Under the pieces are notes generated by a model. The model had not been told where the DNA came from, ran no database searches, and saw only the letters and a program-made list of their open reading frames with translations. DNA of 64,000 nt from Paracamarosporium sp. OC-R06-R3 (Eukaryota > Ascomycota > Dothideomycetes > Pleosporales > Didymosphaeriaceae), in NCBI GenBank assembly GCA_019828545.1, contig JACVRA010000113.1, positions 297,782 through 361,781 of the forward strand. Reading direction: 5' to 3'. A program made the translations under genes and the position numbers. This document shows, piece by piece, positions 22,536 to 35,200 of this stretch; within the stretch, counting starts at the first letter, position 1, and every line of letters starts with the position of its first letter.

Positions 22536-23856
22536 GTTTGCTTGCTGGTAGAGTGTGGGGCAGGAAGAGGGCAGTCAGCAAGTTAAGTGAGAAGGAGGTT
22601 GCGTGGTGTAGTGGAGTCCAGAAGGTTGCGTGATGATATACCAGAGAGGGAAGTGGACGACTGTGTGCTATGGCCACAGTGGGGATGGAAGACGAGATAT
22701 ATTTTTGCCTCGAGACAATGGAGAGGAAAGAGTTTTAGAAGAAGAAGGCCTTCAGGCCGCATCATGGCTCCCTTTTATACCTTTCACGGCAGCGACGCGG
22801 CGAGCACCATGGTCCATGGGGCATAGCTTTGACCCCAACTTGGCGACTCAAGTCATGTCACCCCGCGCGGCCGGTGATAAGTCGGCATGGTCTTAGGCCC
22901 AGTGAAAGTGTTTTCCGCTGGACCCGAAGCTAAAGGGCGGGATTGGAGCTGGTTGTAGTAGACAGCCCCCCAAGCTGCATGCCGCAGTCGATCCACGACG
23001 CCTCCAGGGGGCGCTGGAGGGCCGGCAAGGTGCCATTGGCCAATGGCAGGGCGCTGGCGGAGCAGAGGTCGCCCGTATCAGCAAAGAGGCAAGGCGGAGG
23101 GAGGCGTAGGAAGAATTGCAGCGTGGAGGGTTGATCGGAGCAGAGCAGTCGAAGGGCAGGGCTAAAGGCAGCGAGGCAGCTTAGCGCAGCAGACGCGGAG
23201 GGTCTGGCCGGGGGGCAAAAGCAGCGAGGACGCAAGCTGTAGGCGTCTGTAGGTGCATGGGTAGCATGCCTGACGGACGTGCTAAGTGCTGTCAAAGGTA
23301 TGCGCTGGCTCGACAAAACGGCCGCGCCCTGGAGCAGGCAATCTGGAGAGGCATGCGGAGGATCATGGCATGGGGCTGGGCGCAGCAGGCAGCAGCCGAG
23401 GGACAGCGCCATGGCACGACGGCCGGGCTTGAAGGTGTCGCGGCGAAGCGTGTCGACGAGGGCAGGACAGCATCTTTGGGAGTCTTGACAGAAGACAGAA
23501 GACAGAGGACAGAGCGCAGAGGGGCTCGCCGTCGGGCCGGCCCACTGCCCCTCGCTGCGTCATGGCCCGGCCATTGGCTACCTGGCGCCCACCACCCCTG
23601 CCCATGTCGCTACGCCCTCTGGGGTGGCACCGCTGTCATGGCTGCCATGCCGACACCAGCTGAACCCTCGTCGCCCAAAGAACCCGATGCCCGCCAACCG
23701 TCGAGCAGGTGAGCCTATCACGCAGGGGCCCTTCGCGAGCCCGACGTCTCACCCCCCGTGTACAACAACACGCACATGGACGGCCGCGAAACCTCTGTAA
23801 TTCACTTCAACGACGACGTTGGCATGCTATGCTATACAAGAGCGTCCACGCCCCCA
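22536..23856. other. GC-rich interval, no supported gene
   Basis: Holds the KXD1 promoter and the 3' side of SEC18, both minus strand. About 22930-23720 is conspicuously GC-rich and carries long frames on both strands (151 aa plus at 23257, 160 aa minus at 22930) that look like composition artefacts rich in Arg, Ala, Pro and Gly. Confidence 0.5.
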
Positions 23857-26475
23857 TCAGGTGAACGACCTTCTGTTGGCCGAAATCGCACTCGACATGA
23901 CCCTGGCAAATCGGCCAGGTGTGTCCTGATCTTCTTTGGCCGTCTCGATGGCCGTCAAGATCTTCTTGATGCCCACGCCCACGTCCGTGCTACCCGTAAT
24001 CTCTTGGATCTCTCCCATGGCTCGCTGCTGGTCGCGATCCGAAAATGCCCCCGATTGTTGCAGCACCTGCGCAAGCTCGGGCTGCGAGTTGACGTTGGGT
24101 ACCGCAATGTCTGCATCGAAACGGCTGAACAGATCCAGCTGAGTGAGCACTGAACGTTCCGTCGTTGTCGCGAAAATCAACAGGCGGCGATCCTGCCTTT
24201 GTTAGCGGCTGATTGTGTGACACCGCACAACACACGAGACTCACCTTGGGTGGTTGTTTCGCGAGTAGAACCTTGAGCGCGACCAACACACTGTTGCTGA
24301 ATCGAGGTCCAATAGGCACCCAATCAACGAGCAGCTCAATGTTGTCAATCACGATGATGCTCAGCGCACTCTTGTATGCATCTCGGAATGTCTTGTCAAG
24401 CTGCTGTATCTTCTGCATCTCGCTAAACCCAACCATGTCTTCTGGTGATACAAGCTTTATAAACGGAAACTCCGAGTCCATGGCCATTTTCGCCGCAAGG
24501 GCCGTTTTACCGCTTCCAGGAGGTCCATGCAGGGCCACGGAGAGCACTGGTGTCGAACCCTTCCTGACCTGGTTGATGAAAAGCCGCGCCTCTTCGAGAA
24601 TGTCGTTGATAAAGGGGGAGAAGTGGATGATACCGCCGCGTACTCGCTGCCCAAGCTCTTCCTCTGCAGCACCAAACAGAGGCTTAACTTCTTCGAGAGC
24701 GTGTAAGAAGTCTTCGCGGTTGACCTTCATGTTTTCCACGTCGGGGTTGATGGATGCCATCGTACCGACCTTGATATGGCGGCTGAACGCATACGACGAC
24801 GCTGCCTTTACCAGGCCGTTTATCTCTGCACCGGAGAAGTTCTTGGTTAGTTTCGCTAATTCCTCGACGTTGACATCGCTTTCGATCACGTTGTTGTTGC
24901 GCATCTTAGTTGTGTGGATCTTGAGAATTTGTGCACGGCCAGCTTCGTCTGGGAGGGAGATCTCCATGTGAACTTCGAGTCGGCCAGGACGAAGAAGAGC
25001 CTCATCAATCATGTCCATCCGGTTAGTCATACCAATGAGCAGAATGTTGTTCAGTTGGTCAACACCGTCGAGCTTCGAAAGCAGCTGATTGACCACGCTG
25101 TCGCCGACACCGGTGCCACCCGTACCAGAACCTCTCTGCTTGCAGACTGCATCCAACTCGTCGAAAATGATGATGTGCAAACCACTCTCGTCTCCTTTCT
25201 CTTTGTACTCTTTCTCGGCATCGGCGAACATCTTCCGAATATTCTCTTCAGACTGACCGACGTATTTGTTAAGCACTTCAGGACCGTTGATGACCTTTGG
25301 CTCTCTAGCATTCAACATTTTACCAATTTGTCGAGCTATCAGCGTTTTACCGGTTCCTGGAGGACCGTAGAGAAGAATACCGCGGACGTGCTGTATACCG
25401 AGTCTCTCAACCAGACCCGGGGGGAAAATGCGCGAAGCGAAGGCTCTTCGGAAGATAGCACTGAACTCTGTGTCCAATCCACCAATACCCATATCCTCGA
25501 ACTTAAATCCAGGTTGAATGATAGAATTGGCGGCGGGGCGCCGGCTGGAGGCTTTGATCTTGATATCAGTACGTGCATCCTTGAAGAAATCGACTTGAGT
25601 GTGTCGGGTGAGTATTCCACGAGCGCCAGGGTCTGTTAGAGTCGCTCCTGATGCAGGCTCTGCCTTCTCCATTGAAAGATCGACTAACTGAACGGTGCGT
25701 ATGGACATCCGCAGGACGATACTCTTGACGTCCATGAGTAATTGCTGACCGGGCGCAAGAACCTGGTTCTCGAAGTTCTACTTTGTATCAGCGTACCGCA
25801 ACCAACACTACCTGCTGCAACTTGCCTTCTTAAAGATAGCCCCCAGCTCTTCCTGGTCATATGGGGTCTCCGTAGTCTTCCTTGTAGCAAATCCAACCTC
25901 AACTTCTAGATTGCCAAGATAGGACTGCCCGCCCTGACTGAAAGCATCGTAATGTTCGACCGTAACAACATCTTGGGGCCCAAGTGAAATACCCGCCCAC
26001 GTACGTTGTGCATCCGTTAAACCAATTTCGCCAGGGCGGCATTCATTCATGGGCCTCGCTGAGAGGACGTAGTTGCGATTCACCTTTATGTAGATGTCGG
26101 AGCCGTCGCGCGTTGGGGGGAAATCTTGCGTGGACACGGCTACTCTGTGGTTGGGTTAGCGATACTACATCGAAAAGAAGCCGCGGGTCCGTACAAGTTG
26201 CCAAAAGCATAACCATTGCCTCCAGGGCTTTTGATGGGACGCAGTTGGAGCACTCGTCCGGACTGAGCTTCGCGTGCCGGCATGCGCTGTTGGCCGCCCT
26301 GGGCAGGGTATCCCGGAGGTGGCGGTTGATCGTATGCGCCCACCCTTGGGTCGTAGCCGGGTGACCTCTGTGGCGGTGGTTGTTGCTGTTGCGGCGGTCG
26401 CCCGTAGCCGTCGTTGCGTTGCGGAGGACGGGGCGAGCTGCCTGGAAGGCCAGGTAGTCTGTCTCGATTGAACAT
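23857..26475 (-). CDS. SEC18: NSF/Sec18 AAA ATPase, SNARE disassembly
   Basis: Exons are 26475..26195, 26144..25826, 25777..24245 and 24192..23857, giving 822 aa. Sec18 hydrolyses ATP to take apart SNARE complexes after membrane fusion, with alpha-SNAP/Sec17, in the cytosol. Layout: a Pro/Gln/Arg-rich N-terminal extension (~1-75), the N domain with 'IYIKVNRNYVLSARP', D1 with Walker A 'GPPGTGKT' (~338-345), 'IIIFDELDAVCKQRG' and 'MTNRMDMIDEALLRPGRLE', then D2 with Walker A 'GPPGSGKTALAAKMA' and 'LSIIVIDNIELLVDW'. D2 has IDN instead of DE in Walker B, typical of a structural ATP site in NSF. Introns are 26145..26194 (50 nt) and 24193..24244 (52 nt), both GT-AG. 25778..25825 (48 nt) starts GCAAGT and is a GC-AG intron; splicing there gives the conserved 'IFKKNFENQVLAPGQQ'. 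Confidence 0.97.
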
Positions 26476-26955
26476 GGTGGAGGTAGTTTCGAGGAGCGTG
26501 TAGAATATGTCGCAGCCCTCCTACATATATCCACAAGCTGTGTTGGCCACGTAAGGTAAGACGGCGCGTGAGGGTGCGTGCCGTGGGCGGGACGGTTAGG
26601 CTGCAGTATTTCCGTACCGTGTATCCAAGGGTGACTCAGGACACGTATCGCAAAAGAATCGCGTGCGGTGTCTCTTGGTGTGGGAAAATAGGATGCGGTC
26701 GGTCTGTCGAGGGTCTTGTATCAACTCAGTTTCACTCATGGACCTGAGGCTCAGCAGCAGCTAACGTGGGGGAGCTCGGACCCTGACCCCGCCACGCGTG
26801 CACGGGACGGAAACGGTTACGACCACAATCGGATGTGATCAGGAGCATGGCAAAGATTGGCTGTAACTATCATCTACGGCATCACCTCCCCACAAACGCG
26901 TTCTATATCTATACGTCTAAGGGGCAACCAGCACATCAGGAGAGTTCCGGTGTCG
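26476..26955. other. Intergenic: SEC18 promoter region
   Basis: About 480 bp between SEC18 and the 3' end of the phosphoesterase gene, both minus strand. No coding signal is seen. Confidence 0.55.
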
Positions 26956-28336
26956 TTAGAAACCTTTACCTTCATGGATGGAGTCGCCGCCACCATACCT
27001 ATAAGTTGAGTTAGTTAGCGCAATGCCTTGAGGAGATTCGACTCACCAAAGCGCTCCCATACCTACCAGATGGATGCACAGTTAGCACGTTTCTTGTTTG
27101 CATTGGGTTTTGCTTGGAACTTACGGCAGTTGAGGCCCTTTTCCTCTCCAACAAGCCAATCTGCGCCTTGTGGGACCTCGCTACCGTTGTGCTCCGGCCA
27201 GAACTCCGTTCTGAGCCACGTGTTAATCTCTTCGATCTTATCAATAAAGACCTCCATTTTGTGTGGGTCATATAGGCCCTTGTCATCGTCAAAGTCACTC
27301 GAGTTGATGAACCGGCCTATAGTCAGATGGCTAGACTGAATGAGAGAAGCGGATAAGCTCGTGATGGGCAAAGCGAACCATGAGCAACTTACAGGAACAA
27401 CGTATCTTGAATCAACTGTGACTCCGATGTCCTGGCACAGAGAGTAGAGGTCACGTCGCAGATGGTGATACGTATACGTGTCGTCTTCCCTCGTCCTCCC
27501 CAGCGCCGAAGGTTCCCCTGCCGCAGGGACGAAGCTTAGCGCCAACGCCGAGGCATCGAAACCGATCATAGGCTTGATCAATCGAGCTCGATGATTGAAT
27601 GTGTAATCGGTAATGGCGGGGATTTTTTCGCCTATCATGTCCACGATCTGCTGGATCTGCTCTGCCTTCTTTGAGTGAGTAACCTCTAGTGCAGTGATGT
27701 GTAGATTATCCTGAGGCATGATCCAAAGATCTGAGAGAATGTAAGCCCTCCGCTACATAGCATTGTGTGCGAGGTAGATTAGTCAAGCTCGCTGCTGTCC
27801 GTCGATACCACACAGCCATATCGAACCACATATCCTATGTCGACATTGCCAACACCAGGTGAGAATGACACCAAAAAAGCAAGCGATTGTCCCTAGCTCT
27901 TTTCAATCAAGATCGAGCTGCACTTACTCGGAGCTACTGCCAGCAGTTCCTGCTGAACACGATTGACTAGATGCTTGATCCTTGCGCTTGGTCGTCCCCA
28001 GAACACTAGGCAGTGTCTTGGGTCGGTATACCCTGGTTCTATAGTGTGGTCGCTCAGCCTTAACAAGATAGGATCAATGCTCGGTCCAGAGAAGTCCGTG
28101 TCAAGCATTTTGGCCTTCTGTTGGCTATTCCTTGTGCTTCTATGAGTAATATAACGGGCTTGCATTTGAGCCTGATAAGGAAATCAGTGAGGAAAACCAC
28201 ACTCAGAGCCAACGACACTCACAGGGTCATTGTCTGAAGCTACAATCAATGCATCGTATGGGTTGCTGAAGGCTGCTGTCGAAACTCCACTAAGATCCTC
28301 GAAAGTGTTGCTACCAGAGGAGATTGGTGCAAGCAT
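26956..28336 (-). CDS. 2H-phosphoesterase / RNA-ligase-like fungal protein
   Basis: Six exons: 28336..28223, 28171..27928, 27730..27393, 27335..27125, 27062..27047 and 26998..26956, giving 321 aa. Two H-x-T motifs, 'NLHITALEV' (His ~130) and 'SSHLTIGRF' (His ~235), are spaced as in the 2H phosphoesterase superfamily. That superfamily includes 2'-5' RNA ligase-like proteins and cyclic phosphodiesterases, which act on RNA ends or cyclic phosphates. The substrate here is unknown. Also seen are 'CLVFWGRPSARIKHLVNRVQ' in the N-terminal part and 'NTWLRTEFWPEHNG' near the end. Introns are 51, 197, 57, 62 and 48 nt. Exon 5 is only 16 nt, and joining it gives the C-terminus 'RMGALWYGGGDSIHEGKGF'. The frame is open upstream of the chosen ATG, so an earlier start is possible. 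Confidence 0.82.
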
Positions 28337-29230
28337 TGTGGTTTGGGCATGAGAGGTTGAAAGTTGATCGCGAAGAGTATGAAGCCCACAGATGTTTATG
28401 CAAGTGTGATAGGATACGAGCTCCTTCGTACATTGGTATTGAGTCATGTTAGATGCTTGACCCAAAACGGCATCCTATCCGCTCGCAACGACTTGCAGAG
28501 CGAACATGAGCTACCACATCCCAGTTCGCGTCGATCAAACATACTGGCAAAGATATCTAAACATGCGATCGCCCAAACAAAATGTCGCGAAAGAAATGGA
28601 GTATTATCCCTCTCACCCGTTTACATCTGAAGCCGCAATGAGTGGCGTGCAAGACTTGGATTTGAGGTACGAAGTCGTGCGCGAGTGAATTCTCGAACCC
28701 AATAGCATGTAGATAATGCTCATGTGAAACATGACATGGTACACCAATCTGCACACATTCTTGCCCGGCAACCATGTGAGAGTTGTAAGGTGCCGGAATA
28801 TTCCCATTAGGGACCCTCTCATCACTCACTACTCGTACTCCCACCTTCGCCCTGCCTCCGTACATTAAGAGAGCATAAAAGGTGCGTCAAGACTGTATAA
28901 GTAGAAGGTAAGAGCGTAATGCTACATTCTGGGAAGGAGCGAAACCCGTAAGGAAATCGCGAGGCAAGTCGCGCCTTGTACCTTTGCGTTTGCGTTTGCT
29001 TGCCTTTGACGCTGTCCGTTTGCTCACTGTGTTGATACCGAATTCAGCTCACGTATCCTCTCGTTCTTGCCCTTTCTCCTACAACTTCCTCTACACCTTC
29101 TTTTGCGGCTCCAACTTCCTTGTGATGCAAATCTTATACCAAAGAGCATTGGCAGCTTCGCGATTATCTTCGCAGCCCGATTTTGATTGCTTCTGTGTAC
29201 GCCAGTCCATTGCTTGCATGCACCCCTAGC
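28337..29230. promoter_or_regulatory. Divergent promoter region, phosphoesterase-like (-) / DNMT5-like (+)
   Basis: About 0.9 kb separate the two start codons. Small frames occur on both strands, none convincing. The last ~150 bp is pyrimidine-rich (ctttgcgtttgcgtttgcttgcc and ctcgttcttgccctttctcc), as is usual upstream of fungal transcription starts. Confidence 0.5.
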
Positions 29231-32200
29231 ATGTCCCCGAAACGGCACCCTTCCCGCCTTCGGGACACTTCGCCAATCGTGTATTTCGGTTCGAGAGCGT
29301 CGTTGAAAACCTTGGCCGTGACTCAAGACCAAGAGCCGACACCTAAACGAAGAAAAATTACACCTTCGCAGATATGTATGTATATTCCCCACTAAGAACT
29401 TAGGTGCAGAGGCTTTTTTGTCGCTGTGTTATCTTATGAAGCACACTGTAGTTTCTAGCCTTTTTACTTGAGGTTGCGACTGATTAGATACTGACAATCT
29501 ACCAGCAAGAGCTACTGTTGTCGGCGTTCCTCCCTCGAATACACATTACGCGAAACGTGCTCGACTCATCTCACGATCAGCATATTTGCGTGCATGGAAC
29601 AAAGTTTTCATTCCTGCTTGGAAACGGCTCGGTCTTCGTTCCAAGCGCGACGGTCTAGATATCATCCCAGCTCACGCCCTCGATGTAGCATCATCCTCGT
29701 CTGAAATGACAAACATTACTTCAGATAGTGGTCATGCTTTGGTAAAACACGATGGTATACAAGCTAAAGTTAGAGCGGAGGTCCGCAAGGAACTTGAAAG
29801 CGGCCGCTCTGCTACAGTTGTTAACTCAGACCAAGGAGTAGAGGGAAGTTATACGACTAGTTCCGAACGTACGCTAGAGATCGATGGACACAGGTCACAT
29901 TCTTCACGTGCGATCGAAAGAAGATTGTTGGCTCACGGATCATCATCTAACTACAGTAGATTTGAAGATACTGAAAACGAATTGAGCACAGGAGGAATTG
30001 ACCCAATAACCACAGATCCTCATCTCAGGCTTCGAAAACGCATGACGAGGGTTTGCTACATCCCACCACCGGTGGGCAACACAGACACGGATGAGGGAAA
30101 TGATGTTTTTCTCAACGATCCAGATCTAGACAACGGATCACCATTCGTCGGCGGAGTTGGAGACATGGACCACGATTCAGGACCCAGAATCACGCAGCTC
30201 AAAGCTAAGAACAAGACGTCTATGTTGCAGATAAAGAGAAGGGTCGAGGGGGTTGACCTATCTCTTCCACCTCTGTCCAATGTCGTTGATTGTTCCGACG
30301 ATATGGTTCGTAAAGCTCTAACGCTGGGATTTGAAGTAGCGTTGAAAGAACTGGGTAATAGACCTATCCGAATTGGTACTATGTTCTCCGGAACAGAATC
30401 GCCACTCATTGCGATGAACCTTATCTCGGATAGTTTGGTGAAGGCAGGCCAGTCGCCGATAAGGATTGACCACGCCTTCAGCTGGGAGATTGAGGCTATT
30501 AAGCAAGCCTTCATCGAACGCAACTTTAAGCCGCTGATACTGTATCGGGACGCACGCGAACTATTACCAGACGGTGTTAGAACGGCTACTACGGCATATG
30601 GAACGGAAGTACCGATTCCTAGAGATATCGACATCTTCGTAGCTGGCTTTGTGTGCAAAGACCTTTCAAGACTGAACAACAGGCAAAAAGGGGTGGAAGG
30701 GGATGGTGAAACAGGCGATACTTGGAGATCGTTGCACGCCTATATAAGTCGATTTAGGCCGCCCATGGTTCTCATTGAGAATGTGAAAGCAACTAGACAA
30801 TTGTGGGACGATACGATCAAGAAAGAATGGGCAAGGATTGACTACAGTCATAATTGGGCATACTTCGATACGAAAGACTATTACTTGCCACAAACCCGGC
30901 AACGCATGGTAAGTGGCCCGGGTGCAAAGTTTTATGTGTCCTTTTCCCGAAGGAAAGTCATATCCTACGTTTGAGAAAAACACTAATTTTATATCTGTGT
31001 GTTTGTAGTACATGTTCGCAATTGACGACAGGCTATTTGGAAGTAATGGTACGAGAGTACTGGAAAGTTGGAAAGACATGATGATCAAGTTGCAACGTCG
31101 ATGCAGCAGTCCCTTCGAGGCTTTCATTATGAACGACAACCGTGACCAGCATATATACAACCATCTGGCCATCGAGCCCGATTGGAGGCTCTGCAAGTTA
31201 AGGAATGATACGATTCGGGAAGTTGAGGATCTTGGAAGGAAGAGACCGATAACCAATTGGAGTAAGTACAAATGGTACGAATGATGCTACCGGCATATTG
31301 TCTGTTCTGCGTACTACAGAGTATTCCCATTTGTGTAAAGTACTTTCTAAGCAAGCATGTGCTAACTTCGAATAGACGAAAATGGTTTCATCCGGCCCCC
31401 AGACTGGGCTAACCATAGCTTCTACAAATCCCTGTCTCCTCGGGTCTGGGATTGCATCGACATCGCATATCTTCAGGCTGCTCAACAAGGCTATGATCCC
31501 TCGCACAAAATGTTGATTTGGGATGTATCACAGAACGTCGACCGTTTCAACAAACGATTCGGCCTTGTCCCCTGCATTACTCCAGATGGAGTTGACTTCG
31601 TGACCAATAGACACACCGCTCTGACGGGGCGTCAGCTGTTACTGCTGCAGGGGCTGCCTAGAGACCTGATCTTTGGGAACGAGACACAGAGAGAAATTCA
31701 GGACCTAGCCGGTAACGCTATGTCGACAACTGTCATAGAAGCTGCCCTCTGCTCTGCGCTGACTGCAAGCAGCGGCTGTTTCACAAAAAGATTACGCCAT
31801 CAGACGCAACCTTTAGAACCAAAGCATGAGCAGACAACCACCCTTATCGAACTCGACGAAGTCCAGACGCAAACTCTCCGGCCACCTACTGGTGGGAGTA
31901 TCGAACTTAAGCAGTTGATCAACGATGCAAAGATTAGTTCGAGACTTTGCCATTGCGAAGACTCGAAACTAACCTCAAAAAGCCCCATCAAAGAATGCTT
32001 GGAATGTAGTCACACTTCTTGTTTAAAATGTGCAGGTAATCCAGAACACGTATACCAAGTTTTATCGATTACACTTAGTACCAGACTAGCACCAACCGAT
32101 TTTCAAACAAAATGGCGACCACGACTTCCAGCGCGCCTCATACTTACGGCATTTCCTGGCTCAAAGCTCTTCGGCAGAAATATTGGGCCTACTCCAGACT

Positions 32201-35200
32201 CAATCCAACAGAGGTTCTTAGCTCTGTTAAAAGGGGCAGACTTGGAGTCTCAGCATTTTTGTTTGGAAGGGTTTGAGAGGTTGCACAAGAGTTGGAAAGT
32301 TGCATATACGTCACAAGTTGCTAATGTGGAGATCCGGATTGCTGATGAGATTCGCTGGTTCGTCTATCTCGATTGTCCTCCTACTGAACCAGGCAACAGT
32401 CCCCTTAGACAACATCTCGCACAACCACTTGCCCGCGGTTTATCCAAGTCATCCCTTCTTGATGTAGAATGGGAAGTACGCACTCCGAAGCCACGTATAT
32501 GTCACCTAAATATCACTGCCTCCGAAAAGATGATGGGTTCGTGGAGAAGTGACTTAGGGCTTTTTCAGCACAAGAATGAGAAAGTTCCACTGGAACTAGC
32601 CGTCAGCAGCGATTCAAAGGAGACTCAAATACTCGCGGGTGTGTATAGATTGTTAAAGCTCTGTGGGACCGCAAAGAATAGTTTGTACAGAAAGAGGGTA
32701 TCCGATGGAACTCCACTGTACATGTTACTCGATTCAAACCCCATCGGTCCAATTGAAGAGGACTCGTTCGTCTTCAGCGAAGACTGCAGCCGCTCACACA
32801 GCTATTCACGAATGACTATCGGACATCTGGTGCCGTCATTTCAACCGTCCAGCTTGGGACCCGGCCAAACTTCAAGAGTTCACGTCACCATACCTGGTTT
32901 GTGGACGAAAGAGAATTTTGTCCTCAAAGTGGCTATACCACCAGTGACCGTAAAGATACCATCCCAAATAGCATTATCAACGTTCTTAAGTAGTAATTGT
33001 CTGGAAGTTCCTGTCGTCCTAGACATGCAAACGGAGAAAATCAACCTCCAAAGAGTAGCCCAAATTAGATGGGTTATTGACCATGCTGAGCATCTTTCAC
33101 GCTTCTCGGAATGGCAAAGTTTCACAGAATCATCAAGCCCGAAGACTGAATGTTGTTGTTCGCCAACACCCCCAAAGATCTTATGGAGTGTAGATCACAA
33201 GGGCGAAGCCACACCTCACGAAGAACGGCAAGCTGCTAGCCAGTTTGAGCGGCACATGAAAACACGTTGTCGAATCATAGAAGTTCACTCGCTCAAGAAA
33301 TCTTGCGGGACCAAAATCAGTATTGGCATCAACATAGCTTCTTTAGCTCATCGAGCTAAAGGGAGACTTGAACAGACACTGCCCCTAAATTTACGAGCCC
33401 AAGACACCCGATGTATGTGGAGACTGATCACCGAGCACTTCACACCAGCTGCTGAGCGCTTCCCGAAGTTCAGGCTCCTGAAAAACTTTAACGTGCCCCA
33501 CGAACACAACCTTCGCTTGAAGTATGGCCTTTATGAGGTGCAAAAGAAGTCACTAGCGTGGATGAAAGCGCAAGAACGTGGCGTTAAGCTCAATGTTGTT
33601 GAAGTGGAAGAAGACATAAACCAAGAATTAGGATGGAGAGTCGAAGCCAAAGCAGAAACAACCCTTACAGTCTATGGTGGTGTTCTTGCTGACCTACCTT
33701 CATTCGGAAAAACGGTCACCACCATTGCTCTGATTGATAGCGAGTTGCAACCTGCAGATTTCAATGTTGAAGGGCGTAGAGGAACGCATACTGCACCAAT
33801 ATACCCACCCCAACAACAAACACCGTCTCTTTTTAAGATCGCTGCGACATTGGTGGTTTGCCCTGGGCACCTAGCTAGGCAATGGAGGAACGAGTTTGAC
33901 TCTTGTTTGGGAGAGAAGAATAGTCACAACATCTTGGTGCTGGAGAAGTACTCCGACCTTCGAGAATGCACAATCGAAGAATTCCAGGTAGCGACAGTTG
34001 TAATACTCTCATGGAGTGTGATGGCAGAGGAGCGGTACATTCAACAGCTGGCACGCTTCTCCGCGGTGCCACTGCCAACTGTGAACAAGGGAAGAGCTTT
34101 TGACGCATGGCTCGACTATGTAAATCCAGACATTCCTGCCCGAATCAATTTATTCCAAAACGAGCAGGACAATTTTGATGCGAGCACAGAGAGACTTCTC
34201 CAGGACCGCTTGGCCACGCTGGGTTTGAGCCAAACACTTCCGCTTAAAGTTGCTCATGGCAGTCAGTACAAATCATACAAATCAACGGGATATAAGTCTT
34301 CCGGTAAGTAACGTCTTCTGAAAAAACCTTTCCTGCCCGACTTATGGTCAACAAATGGAGAATGTCTAAGCAGTGGAGTACATTTGCCCTTGTTTGGACT
34401 AACATCACTGACTTTGTATCTTGGTCGCTAGTTGATATTAGGAAACCTACAATCAAAAGTACCGGCTTGGATCCTGCTTCGAGCGGTGTGCCTTTACCAC
34501 ATATGTTCGCCTTCAATCGCATCGTCATTGATGAGTACCACTACCTCCTACGCAAAGAACATTCCTCAGCATGCTCATTAGTGAAACGTATCTCGGCCCA
34601 AAAACGATGGATATTATCCGGTACACCACCTCTGGCTAACTTTTCCGACGTGAACCAAATGGCAGGATTTTTCGGGATCAAAATAGGGCGCGATATCCGC
34701 GGAGATGGTCTTACAACAACAGATCTAGAGAAGAGGATCGCGGTTGAGCAGACTGGCGTGGAGAAATTCTTGTCATGCATGGAAACCATGTCGTACTATT
34801 GGCATGAAGCCCGGCATCAAAGAGCACAAGATTTCTTAGATTGTGAGTAGTGTCCCTCGCAAGTCAAGCTCCCCATTCATTTTGTTGTTATTGTTGTTTC
34901 AGGCCATGGAAAATATGCCGGTCCGTTGCAATGGAACACGTCATACTTAATTTGAACTCACTTGATGGCGTCGATAGCCTTAGTCATCTAGACGATTTAC
35001 CTCTATCTTTTCAAACTAGGCTAACTTCCCTCCGCATTCAGCTTTTGTACGCCAGAACGAACCAGAATTAGGAGACGTTAGATGTGTAGAGGTCTTGCGT
35101 CCCATCCAACTCGGTCTCGTACATGGTGTTACGTACGTTGAGCTATCTCAGCACCTCGCATCTCAACATATGCAACTCAGGAGACTAGAGAGGAAGTCTG

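Noticed and set aside
22930..23712. Long overlapping frames on both strands (160 and 151 codons)
   Set aside because: The stretch is very GC-rich, so stops are rare. Neither frame has a recognisable motif or splice context.
24213..25639. Two long plus-strand frames (252 and 241 codons) across SEC18
   Set aside because: They are antisense to conserved Sec18 ATPase sequence and have no independent domain or codon pattern.
30056..30679. 207-codon minus-strand frame across the methyltransferase exon
   Set aside because: Antisense to conserved MTase motifs I-IV and without its own domain.
34361..34402. Alternative small exon between two introns in the DNMT5-like gene
   Set aside because: An exon at about 34374-34391 also keeps frame, but a single 128-nt intron is simpler and matches the gene's other introns. 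Transcripts are needed to decide.
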